From assembly GCA_963743875.1 (NCBI GenBank), contig CAVURM010000001.1, positions 1,178,001 through 1,242,000 of the forward strand: 64,000 nucleotides of DNA, read 5' to 3'. The notes beneath the pieces were generated by a model, which worked only from the letters and a program-made list of their open reading frames with translations, made no database searches and was not told the DNA's origin. Origin of the DNA: RHKX01 sp963743875 (GTDB taxonomy: Bacteria > Actinomycetota > Thermoleophilia > Solirubrobacterales > 70-9). Positions 44,031-51,230 of the stretch are shown here, piece by piece. Within the stretch, counting starts at the first letter, position 1; every line of letters begins with the position of its first letter. The translations under genes were made by a program, and so were the position numbers.

Positions 44031-44906
44031 GTGAGCGTCCCCGCGAATACCGCGATCGTCTGCGATACGACGTCCTACCTTCCCGAGGGGTTGCTCGACG
44101 AACGCGGGGTTGAGCGGGTCAGCCTCTACGTCTCGCTCGGAGGCGAGCAGCGCCGCGAGCGCGAGATCGGCGACTACGGCGACTTCTTCGAGCGTCTCCG
44201 CGCCAGCGACGAGGGCGCGACGACGTCGCAGCCCTCGATCGGCGACTTCATCGAGGTCTACGGACCGCTGCTCGATCAGGGCAAGGAGATCGTCTCCATC
44301 CACCTGGCAGCGGGGATCTCGGGGACCTACGAGTCGGCAATGCAGTCGCGCCAACGCCTGATCGAGGAGGGTCGCGGCGGCGAACGGATCCACGTGATCG
44401 ACAGCAGAACCGGCTGCGGGGGCATGGGCATGCTGGTTCTGGCCGCGACGGCGGCGGTGAATTCAGGTGGGACGAGTGAACGGATAGTCCAGCGGGTGGC
44501 CGACGCCCGCGAGCAACTGAAGATGTGGTTCGCAATCGACACGCTCGAGTACCTGCGCAAGGGCGGTCGCATCGGAGCCGCTCGGGCCTGGATGGGCTCG
44601 GCGCTTCAGATCAAGCCGATCCTCACTCTCGAGGACGAGATCACACCGGTGGAACGGGTGCGGACCCGTAAACGGGTCTTCGAACGGCTCCTCGAGTACG
44701 CCCAGGAGCTTCACGACTCCGGGCGGGACGCCTGGGTCGTCCAGCACATCCGCGACCCCGAGAACGCCCAGCGACTGGTGGAGCGTTGCCGCGAGGTGAT
44801 GGGGTCAGAGCCCCTGTTCGTATCCGAGATCGGGCCGGTCATCGGCGCCCACACGGGGCCGGGCCTGCTCGGCGTCGGCGGCTTGCCGTCTGAGTTACTG
44901 CGCTAG
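44031..44906 (+). CDS. DegV family fatty-acid-binding protein
   Basis: 291 residues from GTG 44031. TTSYLPEGLLDERGV, TSQPSIGDFIEVY and GISGTYESAMQSR are DegV hallmarks, followed by IHVIDSRTGCGGMGMLVL and KPILTLEDEITPVERV. DegV proteins bind a single fatty acid (FakB in firmicutes) and deliver it to a kinase; here no kinase is adjacent. The gene is divergent from the SDR and convergent with a DUF3618-like gene, overlapping its stop by 4 bp. Confidence 0.9.
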   Translation: MSVPANTAIVCDTTSYLPEGLLDERGVERVSLYVSLGGEQRREREIGDYGDFFERLRASDEGATTSQPSIGDFIEVYGPLLDQGKEIVSIHLAAGISGTYESAMQSRQRLIEEGRGGERIHVIDSRTGCGGMGMLVLAATAAVNSGGTSERIVQRVADAREQLKMWFAIDTLEYLRKGGRIGAARAWMGSALQIKPILTLEDEITPVERVRTRKRVFERLLEYAQELHDSGRDAWVVQHIRDPENAQRLVERCREVMGSEPLFVSEIGPVIGAHTGPGLLGVGGLPSELLR

Positions 44907-45163
44907 CGGCGGCGGCGGAAGCCGCGAAACGCCACCAGAGTGCCGACGACGAAGCCGGCCACGGCGGCGCCCTTGATCAACTGCTCGCGGTGCTCGCTGA
45001 TCTGGGCGCGCCAATCGGTCAGCTCGTTGACCCTGGTTCGCAGGGCGACCACGGACGTGGCGAGCTCGGCCTGCTGAAGGTCGATGTCGCGACGGATCTC
45101 CTCCGAGCTGCGACCAGGTGCGCCGGGGCGCGGTGCGCCGGGTGAGGCGGGCGCGCCGCTCAT
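44903..45163 (-). CDS. DUF3618-like small membrane protein
   Basis: 86 residues: SSEEIRRDIDLQQAELATSV is the DUF3618 signature, then an amphipathic segment and one membrane helix (AAVAGFVVGTLVAFRGF) at the end. Third gene of a three-gene operon with a holin-X-like and a DUF4235-like protein; it overlaps the middle gene by 4 bp. Function unknown; such genes commonly occur together in actinobacteria. Confidence 0.8.
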   Translation of the reverse strand: MSGAPASPGAPRPGAPGRSSEEIRRDIDLQQAELATSVVALRTRVNELTDWRAQISEHREQLIKGAAVAGFVVGTLVAFRGFRRRR

Positions 45164-45642
45164 GGTGTCTTCCCCAGGGTCTCTTTGGTCTCCTTCAGTT
45201 CCTCGATCGCCATGTCCGGCGTCGGCGTCTCGACCTCACCGAGCAGCTTCTTCGCGACCAGCCCGGCGATCACGGCGACGATGATCCAGAACAGCGCCTC
45301 GATCGCGAATCCGACCCAGATCGAACCCTCGATGCCGAGCAGGTCGTTGATCAGGTAGGCGACCGCAAACAGCAGCAGCAACAGCGCCGCGACCAGGAAG
45401 ACGCCGGCGGCGATGCCGATCCCGGCACCACGGCCGAGGGTCGTCAGCTTCTCGGTCAGCTCCGCCTTGGCGAGCTCGATCTCCTCGCGAACGAGGATCG
45501 TGACCCGCTCGGAGACGTCGAAGATCAACTCGCCGACGGTGCGGCTCTCGTTGGGATCCTCGCGACCTGGATCCGTCGGCGGGGAATCCGTCGGCGGCTG
45601 CGTCGGCGGCTGCGGCTCTGGTGGTGCGTCGGGCGTGCTCAT
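45160..45642 (-). CDS. Actinobacterial holin-X / phage-holin-3-6-like membrane protein
   Basis: 160 residues: a Pro-rich N-terminus, then TVGELIFDVSERVTILVREEIELAKAEL (the family's amphipathic core), two membrane helices (GIGIAAGVFLVAALLLLLFA, WVGFAIEALFWIIVAVIAGL) and a charged tail. Despite the name, such proteins are chromosomal and not associated with phage. ATG 45642. Middle gene of the small operon; function not established. Confidence 0.82.
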   Translation of the reverse strand: MSTPDAPPEPQPPTQPPTDSPPTDPGREDPNESRTVGELIFDVSERVTILVREEIELAKAELTEKLTTLGRGAGIGIAAGVFLVAALLLLLFAVAYLINDLLGIEGSIWVGFAIEALFWIIVAVIAGLVAKKLLGEVETPTPDMAIEELKETKETLGKTP

Positions 45643-45647
45643 GGAGA

Positions 45648-45782
45648 TCAGTCAGGTGGATCCTCGTGGAAAATCCGTCGATAGGCGAGTCCGGCAAGGC
45701 GCGCTGCGAGAATGCTCGCAAGCGCGCCGAAGGCGGCCAGTAGGCCTGACCAGACCAGTCGCTTGGTGATCTCGTTGTCCAT
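45648..45782 (-). CDS. DUF4235-like small membrane protein, 44 aa
   Basis: Short frame starting ATG 45782 after GAGGGA: MDNEITKRLVWSGLLAAFGA, then LASILAARLAGLAYRRIFHE and DPPD. One hydrophobic helix with an Arg-rich end and an acidic Pro tail is the layout of DUF4235. It ends 5 bp before the holin-X-like gene, as first gene of that operon. Its size would hide it from ordinary gene finders. The assignment rests on layout and context. Confidence 0.6.
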   Translation of the reverse strand: MDNEITKRLVWSGLLAAFGALASILAARLAGLAYRRIFHEDPPD

Positions 45783-45846
45783 CTGAGTCTTCTGTCCCTC
45801 GGTGATCGGTTCGAAACGGTAGGGACGGCGACCTTACCGACCCGTA

Positions 45847-46464
45847 TCAGCCGTCGTCGCGCCGCTCCAGGCCGCAACACAGCGTCTCCACGACCATTAC
45901 GGATGCGCGCTCGAACTGCTCGTCGGTTGCCGGGATCAGGCCGAAGACCCAGCCGGAGAGAAGTTGCTCGATCGCTCCGTAGAACCACATGCCGACGAAG
46001 TCCGGGTCGATCTCGTCCCGGTAGAGCCCCTCGCGCTGGCCATCGGCGACAATCCTCGAGACGACGTCGTAGGCACGCCGGATCTCGGGCAGGTGGGTGG
46101 CGCCGAACGAATTGGCGGCCCGGGTCACCTCGATGATGATCACCTTCATCAGCTCCGGGTCGTGGCGGTAGGAGTCGATGATGAAGCTGGCAATCCCGGC
46201 AAGCTTCTCGCGAGCGGGGATGTCCTGCTCATAAAGCGCGTCGGAAGCAGCAAGCAGCAGCGACCAGCGCTCCGTGAAGAGCTCCGTCATCACCGCCTCC
46301 TTCGAGCGGAAATAGTGATAGACGAGGCCATACGCCACGCCGGCCTCGTCGGCGATGTCGGCAACCCGCGTCGAGTGGTACCCCTGGCGCGCGAAGACGC
46401 GAACGGCGGCGTCGAGGATTGCCCTCCGCTTGTCGATCGGCGGCGCCTTCACAGGGTCAGGCAT
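45847..46464 (-). CDS. TetR-family transcriptional regulator
   Basis: 205 residues from ATG 46464. N-terminal DNA-binding domain: DKRRAILDAAVRVFARQGYH, then DIADEAGVAYGLVYHYFRSKEAVMTEL, a clean TetR helix-turn-helix. The C-terminal domain resembles fatty-acid-responsive regulators (FadR/KstR group). It follows the nitrilase gene with 8 bp overlap, so the two form an operon; a GATTGAC/GTCAATC palindrome upstream of the operon is a plausible autoregulatory site. Confidence 0.9.
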   Translation of the reverse strand: MPDPVKAPPIDKRRAILDAAVRVFARQGYHSTRVADIADEAGVAYGLVYHYFRSKEAVMTELFTERWSLLLAASDALYEQDIPAREKLAGIASFIIDSYRHDPELMKVIIIEVTRAANSFGATHLPEIRRAYDVVSRIVADGQREGLYRDEIDPDFVGMWFYGAIEQLLSGWVFGLIPATDEQFERASVMVVETLCCGLERRDDG

Positions 46465-47290
46465 GGGCTGAGATCTCCTGCGGCCACCGGTAGGAGGACG
46501 CACGTCGGCTGGCCAGAGACGGCAGCCTCTCGCGCGTCCGCTCGAGTTCGCCGAGGTCGAGGTCGGCGATCGCGTGTCCATCCCCGTCAGCGATCACATC
46601 CAACACGCGGCCCCAGGGGTCGACGACCATCGAATGGCCCCACGAGCTGAACTGGGGAGGTGCCTTCCCGTGGTGGTTGGCGCCGATCACGAAGAGTTGA
46701 TTCTCGATCGCCCGGGCCCGCAGCAGAACCTCCCAGTGGTCACGCCCGGTGGCGGCTGTGAAGGCCGAGGGGACCGTGATCACGCTTGCCCCCCGCAGGG
46801 CGAGGATCCGGAAGAGCTCGGGAAACCGCAGGTCGTAGCAAATGGTCAGTCCCACCGTGAGACCCCCGACGTCGGCGGAAACGATCTCGTCGCCGGCGAG
46901 TTCGTGCTCGGATTCCCGGTAAGTGATCCCCCCGACTTCGACGTCGAACATGTGGATCTTGCGATAGGTCGCGACGATGTCGCCGTCGGGGTCGATGAGC
47001 AGCGAGGTGTTCGCGAGCAGCTCGCGGCCGGCAACCCGCTCGGAGACGCTGCCGGCGACGAGCGCGATTCCGAGCTCACGCGCCCAGCCCCGGCAGGCGG
47101 CGACGATGGGGCCGTCCAGCGGCTCGGCGAGGTCCCGCAGAATCTCACCCGGAGCGAGGGCGCTCCACTTCTCCGGCAGCACCACAAGCTCGGCACCGTC
47201 GGCCGCGGCGGCGCGCACCAAGGCCTCGGCAACCTCGAGGTTGCGATCCACTTCATCGCTGGAATTGAGCTGAATCGCCGCTACGCGCAT
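46457..47290 (-). CDS. Carbon-nitrogen hydrolase (nitrilase superfamily, Nit2/omega-amidase-like)
   Basis: 277 residues from ATG 47290. The Glu-Lys-Cys triad is present: LPEKW (Glu40), TYRKIHMFDV and TICYDLRFPEL. Other family features: GEILRDLAEPLDG, SLLIDPDGDIVATYRKIH and WGHSMVVDPWGRVLD. Nit2-like enzymes hydrolyse alpha-ketoglutaramate or deaminated glutathione; exact substrate is not clear. It leads an operon with the TetR regulator. Confidence 0.88.
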   Translation of the reverse strand: MRVAAIQLNSSDEVDRNLEVAEALVRAAAADGAELVVLPEKWSALAPGEILRDLAEPLDGPIVAACRGWARELGIALVAGSVSERVAGRELLANTSLLIDPDGDIVATYRKIHMFDVEVGGITYRESEHELAGDEIVSADVGGLTVGLTICYDLRFPELFRILALRGASVITVPSAFTAATGRDHWEVLLRARAIENQLFVIGANHHGKAPPQFSSWGHSMVVDPWGRVLDVIADGDGHAIADLDLGELERTRERLPSLASRRASSYRWPQEISAHA

Positions 47291-47341
47291 ACCGGGCCCT
47301 CCTCTCGGTCGCCGGGCCGCCAGGGGATCGGAAAGGCGGTT

Positions 47342-47357
47342 GATTGACAGGTCAATC
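47342..47357 (+). promoter_or_regulatory. Palindromic operator candidate for the nitrilase-TetR operon
   Basis: Perfect inverted repeat GATTGAC-AG-GTCAATC, 52 bp upstream of the nitrilase start. A promoter-like TTGCCG, 16 bp, TAGATT on the minus strand places the -10 inside the palindrome. The TetR regulator encoded in the same operon is the obvious candidate to bind it. Confidence 0.55.
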
Positions 47358-47397
47358 TAGCCGAACCAGGAGGTACGGCAACGCGCCCCCGGGGACT

Positions 47398-47796
47398 TCA
47401 GGTGCCGAGCACCAGGACGAGCAGGCCGGTCAGGATCAGGCCGGATTCGAAGCAACCGACGATCGCGAGCGCGCCCCCGGCACTCGCCGCGTCGAAGCCG
47501 GACGCGAGACCGAGGAGGACGAAGAACACGGCCGCCGCCAGTGCAACGACCCCCCAGGCCGTCAACGCCCATTCCCATCGCCGCTCCGGATCGGCCACGC
47601 GCTCGCTCGCCTTCCGGTGGAATGCGAACGGGATCACGCCCAGGAGGACCGCCAGGGCGATCGCATAGACGGCCAACCAGGGGTCGATCCGGTCGAGCGA
47701 CAGGTGCGGCCCATCGGTGGCGACGACGCCGATCGCGCCGATCGCGACTGCGGCCGACGCCACCAGGGCAACGAGCGCGAGCCCGCTTCGGCTCAT
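47398..47796 (-). CDS. Four-helix membrane protein of unknown function
   Basis: 132 residues, four hydrophobic segments (ALVALVASAAVAIGAIGVVA, WLAVYAIALAVLLGVIPFA, AWGVVALAAAVFFVLLGLA, IVGCFESGLILTGLLVLVL), no domain recognised. ATG 47796 overlaps the MerR gene stop by 4 bp (ATGA). Last gene of the MaoC, ECH, BKACE, MerR operon by spacing. Confidence 0.72.
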   Translation of the reverse strand: MSRSGLALVALVASAAVAIGAIGVVATDGPHLSLDRIDPWLAVYAIALAVLLGVIPFAFHRKASERVADPERRWEWALTAWGVVALAAAVFFVLLGLASGFDAASAGGALAIVGCFESGLILTGLLVLVLGT

Positions 47797-48530
47797 TTCC
47801 CCGCGCCCGCGTCCCTGGACCAGTGGGCGCTGCGCGCCTCGAGTTCGGCGGTGAGCAGCTTCGAGTTCATCGCCGCGATCAGGTCCGCGAGTGGATCGGT
47901 TCCCGCCTCGATCAGCTCGGCCGCACGATCGGGTTCGAAGCGACCAACCAACTTCTCCGAGAGCAGCTCGACCTCGCGCCTGGCGAGCGCCTCGAGTGGT
48001 TCGAGAAAGCGCGCCGCGTCATAGACGGTGAAACCGATCCGCTCGTCGTAGCCGCCGGCGCGGAAGCGGGCGATTGCCTCGACGATGCGCACATCCGACG
48101 GCGAGTAGCCGTCGTCGACCGGGCTCAGGATGCCGACCTCCGCCAGCCGGTCGAGGACCTCAACGGGGATGGACAGGCGCTCGCTGATCTCGGCGGCCGG
48201 GGTCCGATCCCGCTCGCGCTCCAGCGCCACCTCGATCCCCCGGTCGGACTCCTCGAGCAGGGCGCGCAGCCGCTCGGCATCCCCGCCCTCGCGCTCGAGC
48301 AGTTCGCGGATCACCTTCAGCGGCATGAACCGCTCCTCCTGCAGGAGCTTGATCAACCGGATGCGGTCCACCATCTCGGCCGGGTAATAGGCCATGTTGC
48401 GGCTCGTTTTGCGCCCCTCCGGGAGCAATCCCTCTCGAAGGTAATGGCGAACGGTTGCGACCGGCACTCCGGCGCCCTCGGCCAGCTCGCTGATCTTCAG
48501 CGAAGGTTGGCTGAGGCCGTCATCAGCCAT
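47793..48530 (-). CDS. MerR-family transcriptional regulator
   Basis: 245 residues. N-terminal LKISELAEGAGVPVATVRHY then LREGLLPEGRKTSRNMAYYP is the MerR helix-turn-helix, followed by a coiled-coil (RIRLIKLLQEERFMPLKVI, LLEREGGDAERLRALLEESD) and an effector-type C-terminal half without the Cys of metal-sensing MerR. It sits 12 bp after the BKACE gene, so it may control the operon. ATG 48530. Confidence 0.85.
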   Translation of the reverse strand: MADDGLSQPSLKISELAEGAGVPVATVRHYLREGLLPEGRKTSRNMAYYPAEMVDRIRLIKLLQEERFMPLKVIRELLEREGGDAERLRALLEESDRGIEVALERERDRTPAAEISERLSIPVEVLDRLAEVGILSPVDDGYSPSDVRIVEAIARFRAGGYDERIGFTVYDAARFLEPLEALARREVELLSEKLVGRFEPDRAAELIEAGTDPLADLIAAMNSKLLTAELEARSAHWSRDAGAGK

Positions 48531-48542
48531 GGTCAGGGGGGT

Positions 48543-49418
48543 TCAGGTCGCGAGCCCGAGCATCTCGCGGGCCTCCGTGACGGTCGCGACGCGACGACCG
48601 ATGTCCTCCGCCATGCCGCGAGCCTTGGCGACCAGGTCACCGTTGGAGCGGGCCATTTCCCCGTTCGGCAGGTAGAGGTTGTCCTCGAGGCCGGCCCGGA
48701 CGTTGCCGCCGAGCACCAGGGAGCTCGCGAGCAGCTTCCACTGGTCGCGGGAGACGCCGATCACCTGCCAGTTGTTGGGACCATCCGGTCCCTCGGGAAT
48801 CTGGTCCGACATCAGCGTTACGTTGCGCGGCGTGGGCCGGATGCCCCCCGTCACGCCCATCACGAGCGAGATCTGCAGCGGTTGGGAGAGCAGACCCATA
48901 TGGAGCAGCGGGTCGAGGTTGGCGACGTGGCCGGCGTCGAAGCATTCGTGCTCGGGCTGGATGCCGGACTCCTTCATCGCCTCGATCAGCTCAATGATCT
49001 CGTCGAAGCTGTTCTCGAAGACGGCCTTGAAGACGAACTCGCCGCGACGCTTCGAGTACTTCGCGTAGTTCATCGACGACATATTGAGGGCGGCGACGTC
49101 GGGTCTGAGTTCGCGCAGGTAGGCGATTCGCTTCTCGAGCGGGATGCCGATCGCACCGGTCGAGTAGTTGATGATCACCTCGCCGACCTCAGACTTGATC
49201 GCCTCGGTGATCGCGCGGAAGTCCTCGATCTCGAAGGAGGGAACGCCGTCGGGGGTGCGGGCGTGGATATGGATCTGGGAAGCACCCTCGTCGACGGCGC
49301 GACGGGCCTCGGCCGCGTATTCCTCCGGGGTGTAGGGGATCGCGGGGCACTGGTCGCGGTTGGCGATCGCCCCGGAGATGCTGTTGGTGATGATCACCGG
49401 ATCCTCGAAGCCGCTCAT
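48543..49418 (-). CDS. BKACE (DUF849) beta-keto acid cleavage enzyme
   Basis: 291 residues from ATG 49418. BKACE motifs: QIHIHARTPDG with the His-x-His metal ligands, GEVIINYSTGAIG, ALNMSSMNYAKYS, ECFDAGHVANLD and GGIRPTPRNVTLM. These zinc enzymes cleave a beta-keto acid with acetyl-CoA (for example 3-keto-5-aminohexanoate), giving acetoacetate and a new CoA ester. The gene is 4 bp from the enoyl-CoA hydratase upstream and is a good fit to a CoA-ester catabolic operon. Confidence 0.88.
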   Translation of the reverse strand: MSGFEDPVIITNSISGAIANRDQCPAIPYTPEEYAAEARRAVDEGASQIHIHARTPDGVPSFEIEDFRAITEAIKSEVGEVIINYSTGAIGIPLEKRIAYLRELRPDVAALNMSSMNYAKYSKRRGEFVFKAVFENSFDEIIELIEAMKESGIQPEHECFDAGHVANLDPLLHMGLLSQPLQISLVMGVTGGIRPTPRNVTLMSDQIPEGPDGPNNWQVIGVSRDQWKLLASSLVLGGNVRAGLEDNLYLPNGEMARSNGDLVAKARGMAEDIGRRVATVTEAREMLGLAT

Positions 49419-49422
49419 CCGT

Positions 49423-50205
49423 TCACCTGCCCCTCCACTCGGGATCGCGTTTCTCGAAGAACGCCTTGACGCCCTCCTGGATGTCTTCGGTCGTGAACGT
49501 GAGCGAGAGCTGGCTACGCAGGAACTCGAGGGCGTCGTCAAGTGCCATGTCGCCCTGCCGGTACATGGCGTCGTGGCCCAGCCTCATCAGCACCGGGCTC
49601 TTCGACGCCAGCCGCGAGGCCCACTCAGCCACCGCAGCATCGAACTCGGCCGCGGGAACGACCTTGTTCGCGAGGCCGTATTCGACGGCCTGATCAGCCG
49701 AGATCCGCTCGCCGAGCAGCATCATCTCGTTGACCTTCTTGCGCGGAACGTTGCGATAGATGATCGCCATGATCATGTAGGGGAACGCGCCGATGTTGAT
49801 CTCGGGCGTGCCGAAGGTGATGCCCTCCTTGGCGATCACGAGATCGCACGAGAGCGCCAGTCCCATGCCGCCGGCGAGCACGTGACCGTTCGCCGCACAG
49901 AGCGACGGCTTGCCCAACCGCGGCATCAGTCGGAAGAACTCGAGGAAGCGGTCCGAGGCGAAGTGCTTGTCGACCAGCGGGGCGTCGGCCGCGAACCCGC
50001 CGAGGTCGGCGCCGGCACAGAAGACCCGCTCCCCCGACCCGGTCAGCACGACGGCGCGGATCCCCTCGTCGTCGCGGACCCGGCCCATGGCGTCGACGAG
50101 TTCGCCGAGCATCTGATTGGAGAGAGCGTTGCGCTGCTCGGGACGATTCAGGGTCACGGTGGCGACCCCGTCGTGTACGTTGAAAAGGAGCTGCTCGTAG
50201 TCCAT
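49423..50205 (-). CDS. Enoyl-CoA hydratase/isomerase
   Basis: 260 residues of the crotonase fold. Oxyanion-hole segment VFCAGADLGGF and GHVLAGGMGLALSCDLVIA; TPEINIGAFP carries the likely catalytic Glu (the usual first Glu position is Met/Gly-rich, so the hydratase/isomerase choice is open). It is between MaoC-type and BKACE genes in one operon. ATG 50205 with a normal N-terminus (MDYEQLLFNVHDGVATVTLN). Confidence 0.9.
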   Translation of the reverse strand: MDYEQLLFNVHDGVATVTLNRPEQRNALSNQMLGELVDAMGRVRDDEGIRAVVLTGSGERVFCAGADLGGFAADAPLVDKHFASDRFLEFFRLMPRLGKPSLCAANGHVLAGGMGLALSCDLVIAKEGITFGTPEINIGAFPYMIMAIIYRNVPRKKVNEMMLLGERISADQAVEYGLANKVVPAAEFDAAVAEWASRLASKSPVLMRLGHDAMYRQGDMALDDALEFLRSQLSLTFTTEDIQEGVKAFFEKRDPEWRGR

Positions 50206-50268
50206 GCGCTGACGGCCGCCGGGCCGCGATCGGAGCCTACCACCGCATGAAGTGGGAAGTGACGCTGC

Positions 50269-51225
50269 CTACTTTGGGGAAACCCCCTCGAACGGGGGAC
50301 CGACCAGCTCGGCCCTTCCCTCGGAGAGGACCTCGCGGCCACCCTGCTCCATCGCGCAGGAGATCTCGAGCCGGTTGCCCTCGACCTCGTCGACCCGGCC
50401 CGTCATGACGAGCTCGGCCTCGGGGACCGACGGCCGGCGAAAGCGGGTCGACAGGCTGCGCAGCGCTCTCGGGTCGCCCCCGAACGGTTCGAGCAGGCCT
50501 CGCGCCAGCTGCCCGTACGTGTAGAGGCCGTGCAGAATGATGCCCGGCAGGCCGATCGCACGGGCGAGCTCCGGGTCGAGATGAAACGGGGTGAAATCAC
50601 CAGATGCTCCGGCGTAGCGCTGAGCGGCGTAGCGATCCGGGGTGACGCTGAACGTGGGGTAGAGATCACCGACCTCCAAGCCCGTCGATCCGTGGCCCTC
50701 GGCCGTGCCCCGCTCGGTGCCGGCGGCGGATCGGGGTCGCCGTTCCGAGGAGTCTCTCAATGCCGGGACGACGCCCTGGTAGCGACCGAAGAGAACCGTC
50801 GCGCCGAACTGATTGACGGACTCCGACTCGAACGTCCGGTAGCGGGCGCCGTCGCGATCCTCAGCCTCGACGAGGCTGGCGACGGTCGAGATCCGATCAC
50901 CGGAGCAAACCGGCTCGTGCCATCTGAAGTGTTGTCGCCGCTGCACGAACCGGTAGCCGGCGAGGCCGACGTCCGGGTCGAAGATTCCCGAGTCGGGATC
51001 GAACATCGCGCCGGCGAGTGAACGGGCGACGTAGACGGCGGCGAACGGCGGCGGCGCCACCGCGGCGCGGAATCCCGCCTGTCGCGCGATCTCGTGGTCG
51101 CGATGGAAGGCGGCGCCGAAGCCGAGCACATCGGCGTACTCGCGGATCTTCTCGCGACCCACCTCGTAGTCCTGGGCAGGCCAGCGCTTGCCGACGGACG
51201 CGCTCGATCCAGAGTCGTCCTGCAC
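50269..51225 (-). CDS. Fused double hot-dog (R)-specific enoyl-CoA hydratase, MaoC type
   Basis: 318 residues with two hot-dog units. Residues about 15-155 form a HadA/HadC-like unit (EYADVLGFGAAFHRDHEIAR, PPPFAAVYVARSL); residues about 185-310 form a HadB/MaoC hydratase unit with YAGASGDFTPFHLDPELARA (Asp and His of the catalytic dyad) and PGIILHGLYTYGQLARGLLE. In mycobacteria the two are separate subunits; fused forms are known from other actinobacteria. It is the first gene of the CoA-ester operon; the GGDEF-HD-GYP gene is 5 bp upstream on the same strand. Confidence 0.85.
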   Translation of the reverse strand: MQDDSGSSASVGKRWPAQDYEVGREKIREYADVLGFGAAFHRDHEIARQAGFRAAVAPPPFAAVYVARSLAGAMFDPDSGIFDPDVGLAGYRFVQRRQHFRWHEPVCSGDRISTVASLVEAEDRDGARYRTFESESVNQFGATVLFGRYQGVVPALRDSSERRPRSAAGTERGTAEGHGSTGLEVGDLYPTFSVTPDRYAAQRYAGASGDFTPFHLDPELARAIGLPGIILHGLYTYGQLARGLLEPFGGDPRALRSLSTRFRRPSVPEAELVMTGRVDEVEGNRLEISCAMEQGGREVLSEGRAELVGPPFEGVSPK

Positions 51226-51230
51226 CTGCG

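Noticed and set aside
45160..45642. Phage holin as a sign of a prophage
   Set aside because: The holin-X-like family is chromosomal in actinobacteria and no other phage gene is present in the window.
47541..49469. 642-residue frame on the plus strand
   Set aside because: Antisense to three consecutive minus-strand genes (membrane protein, MerR, BKACE), so it is a shadow.
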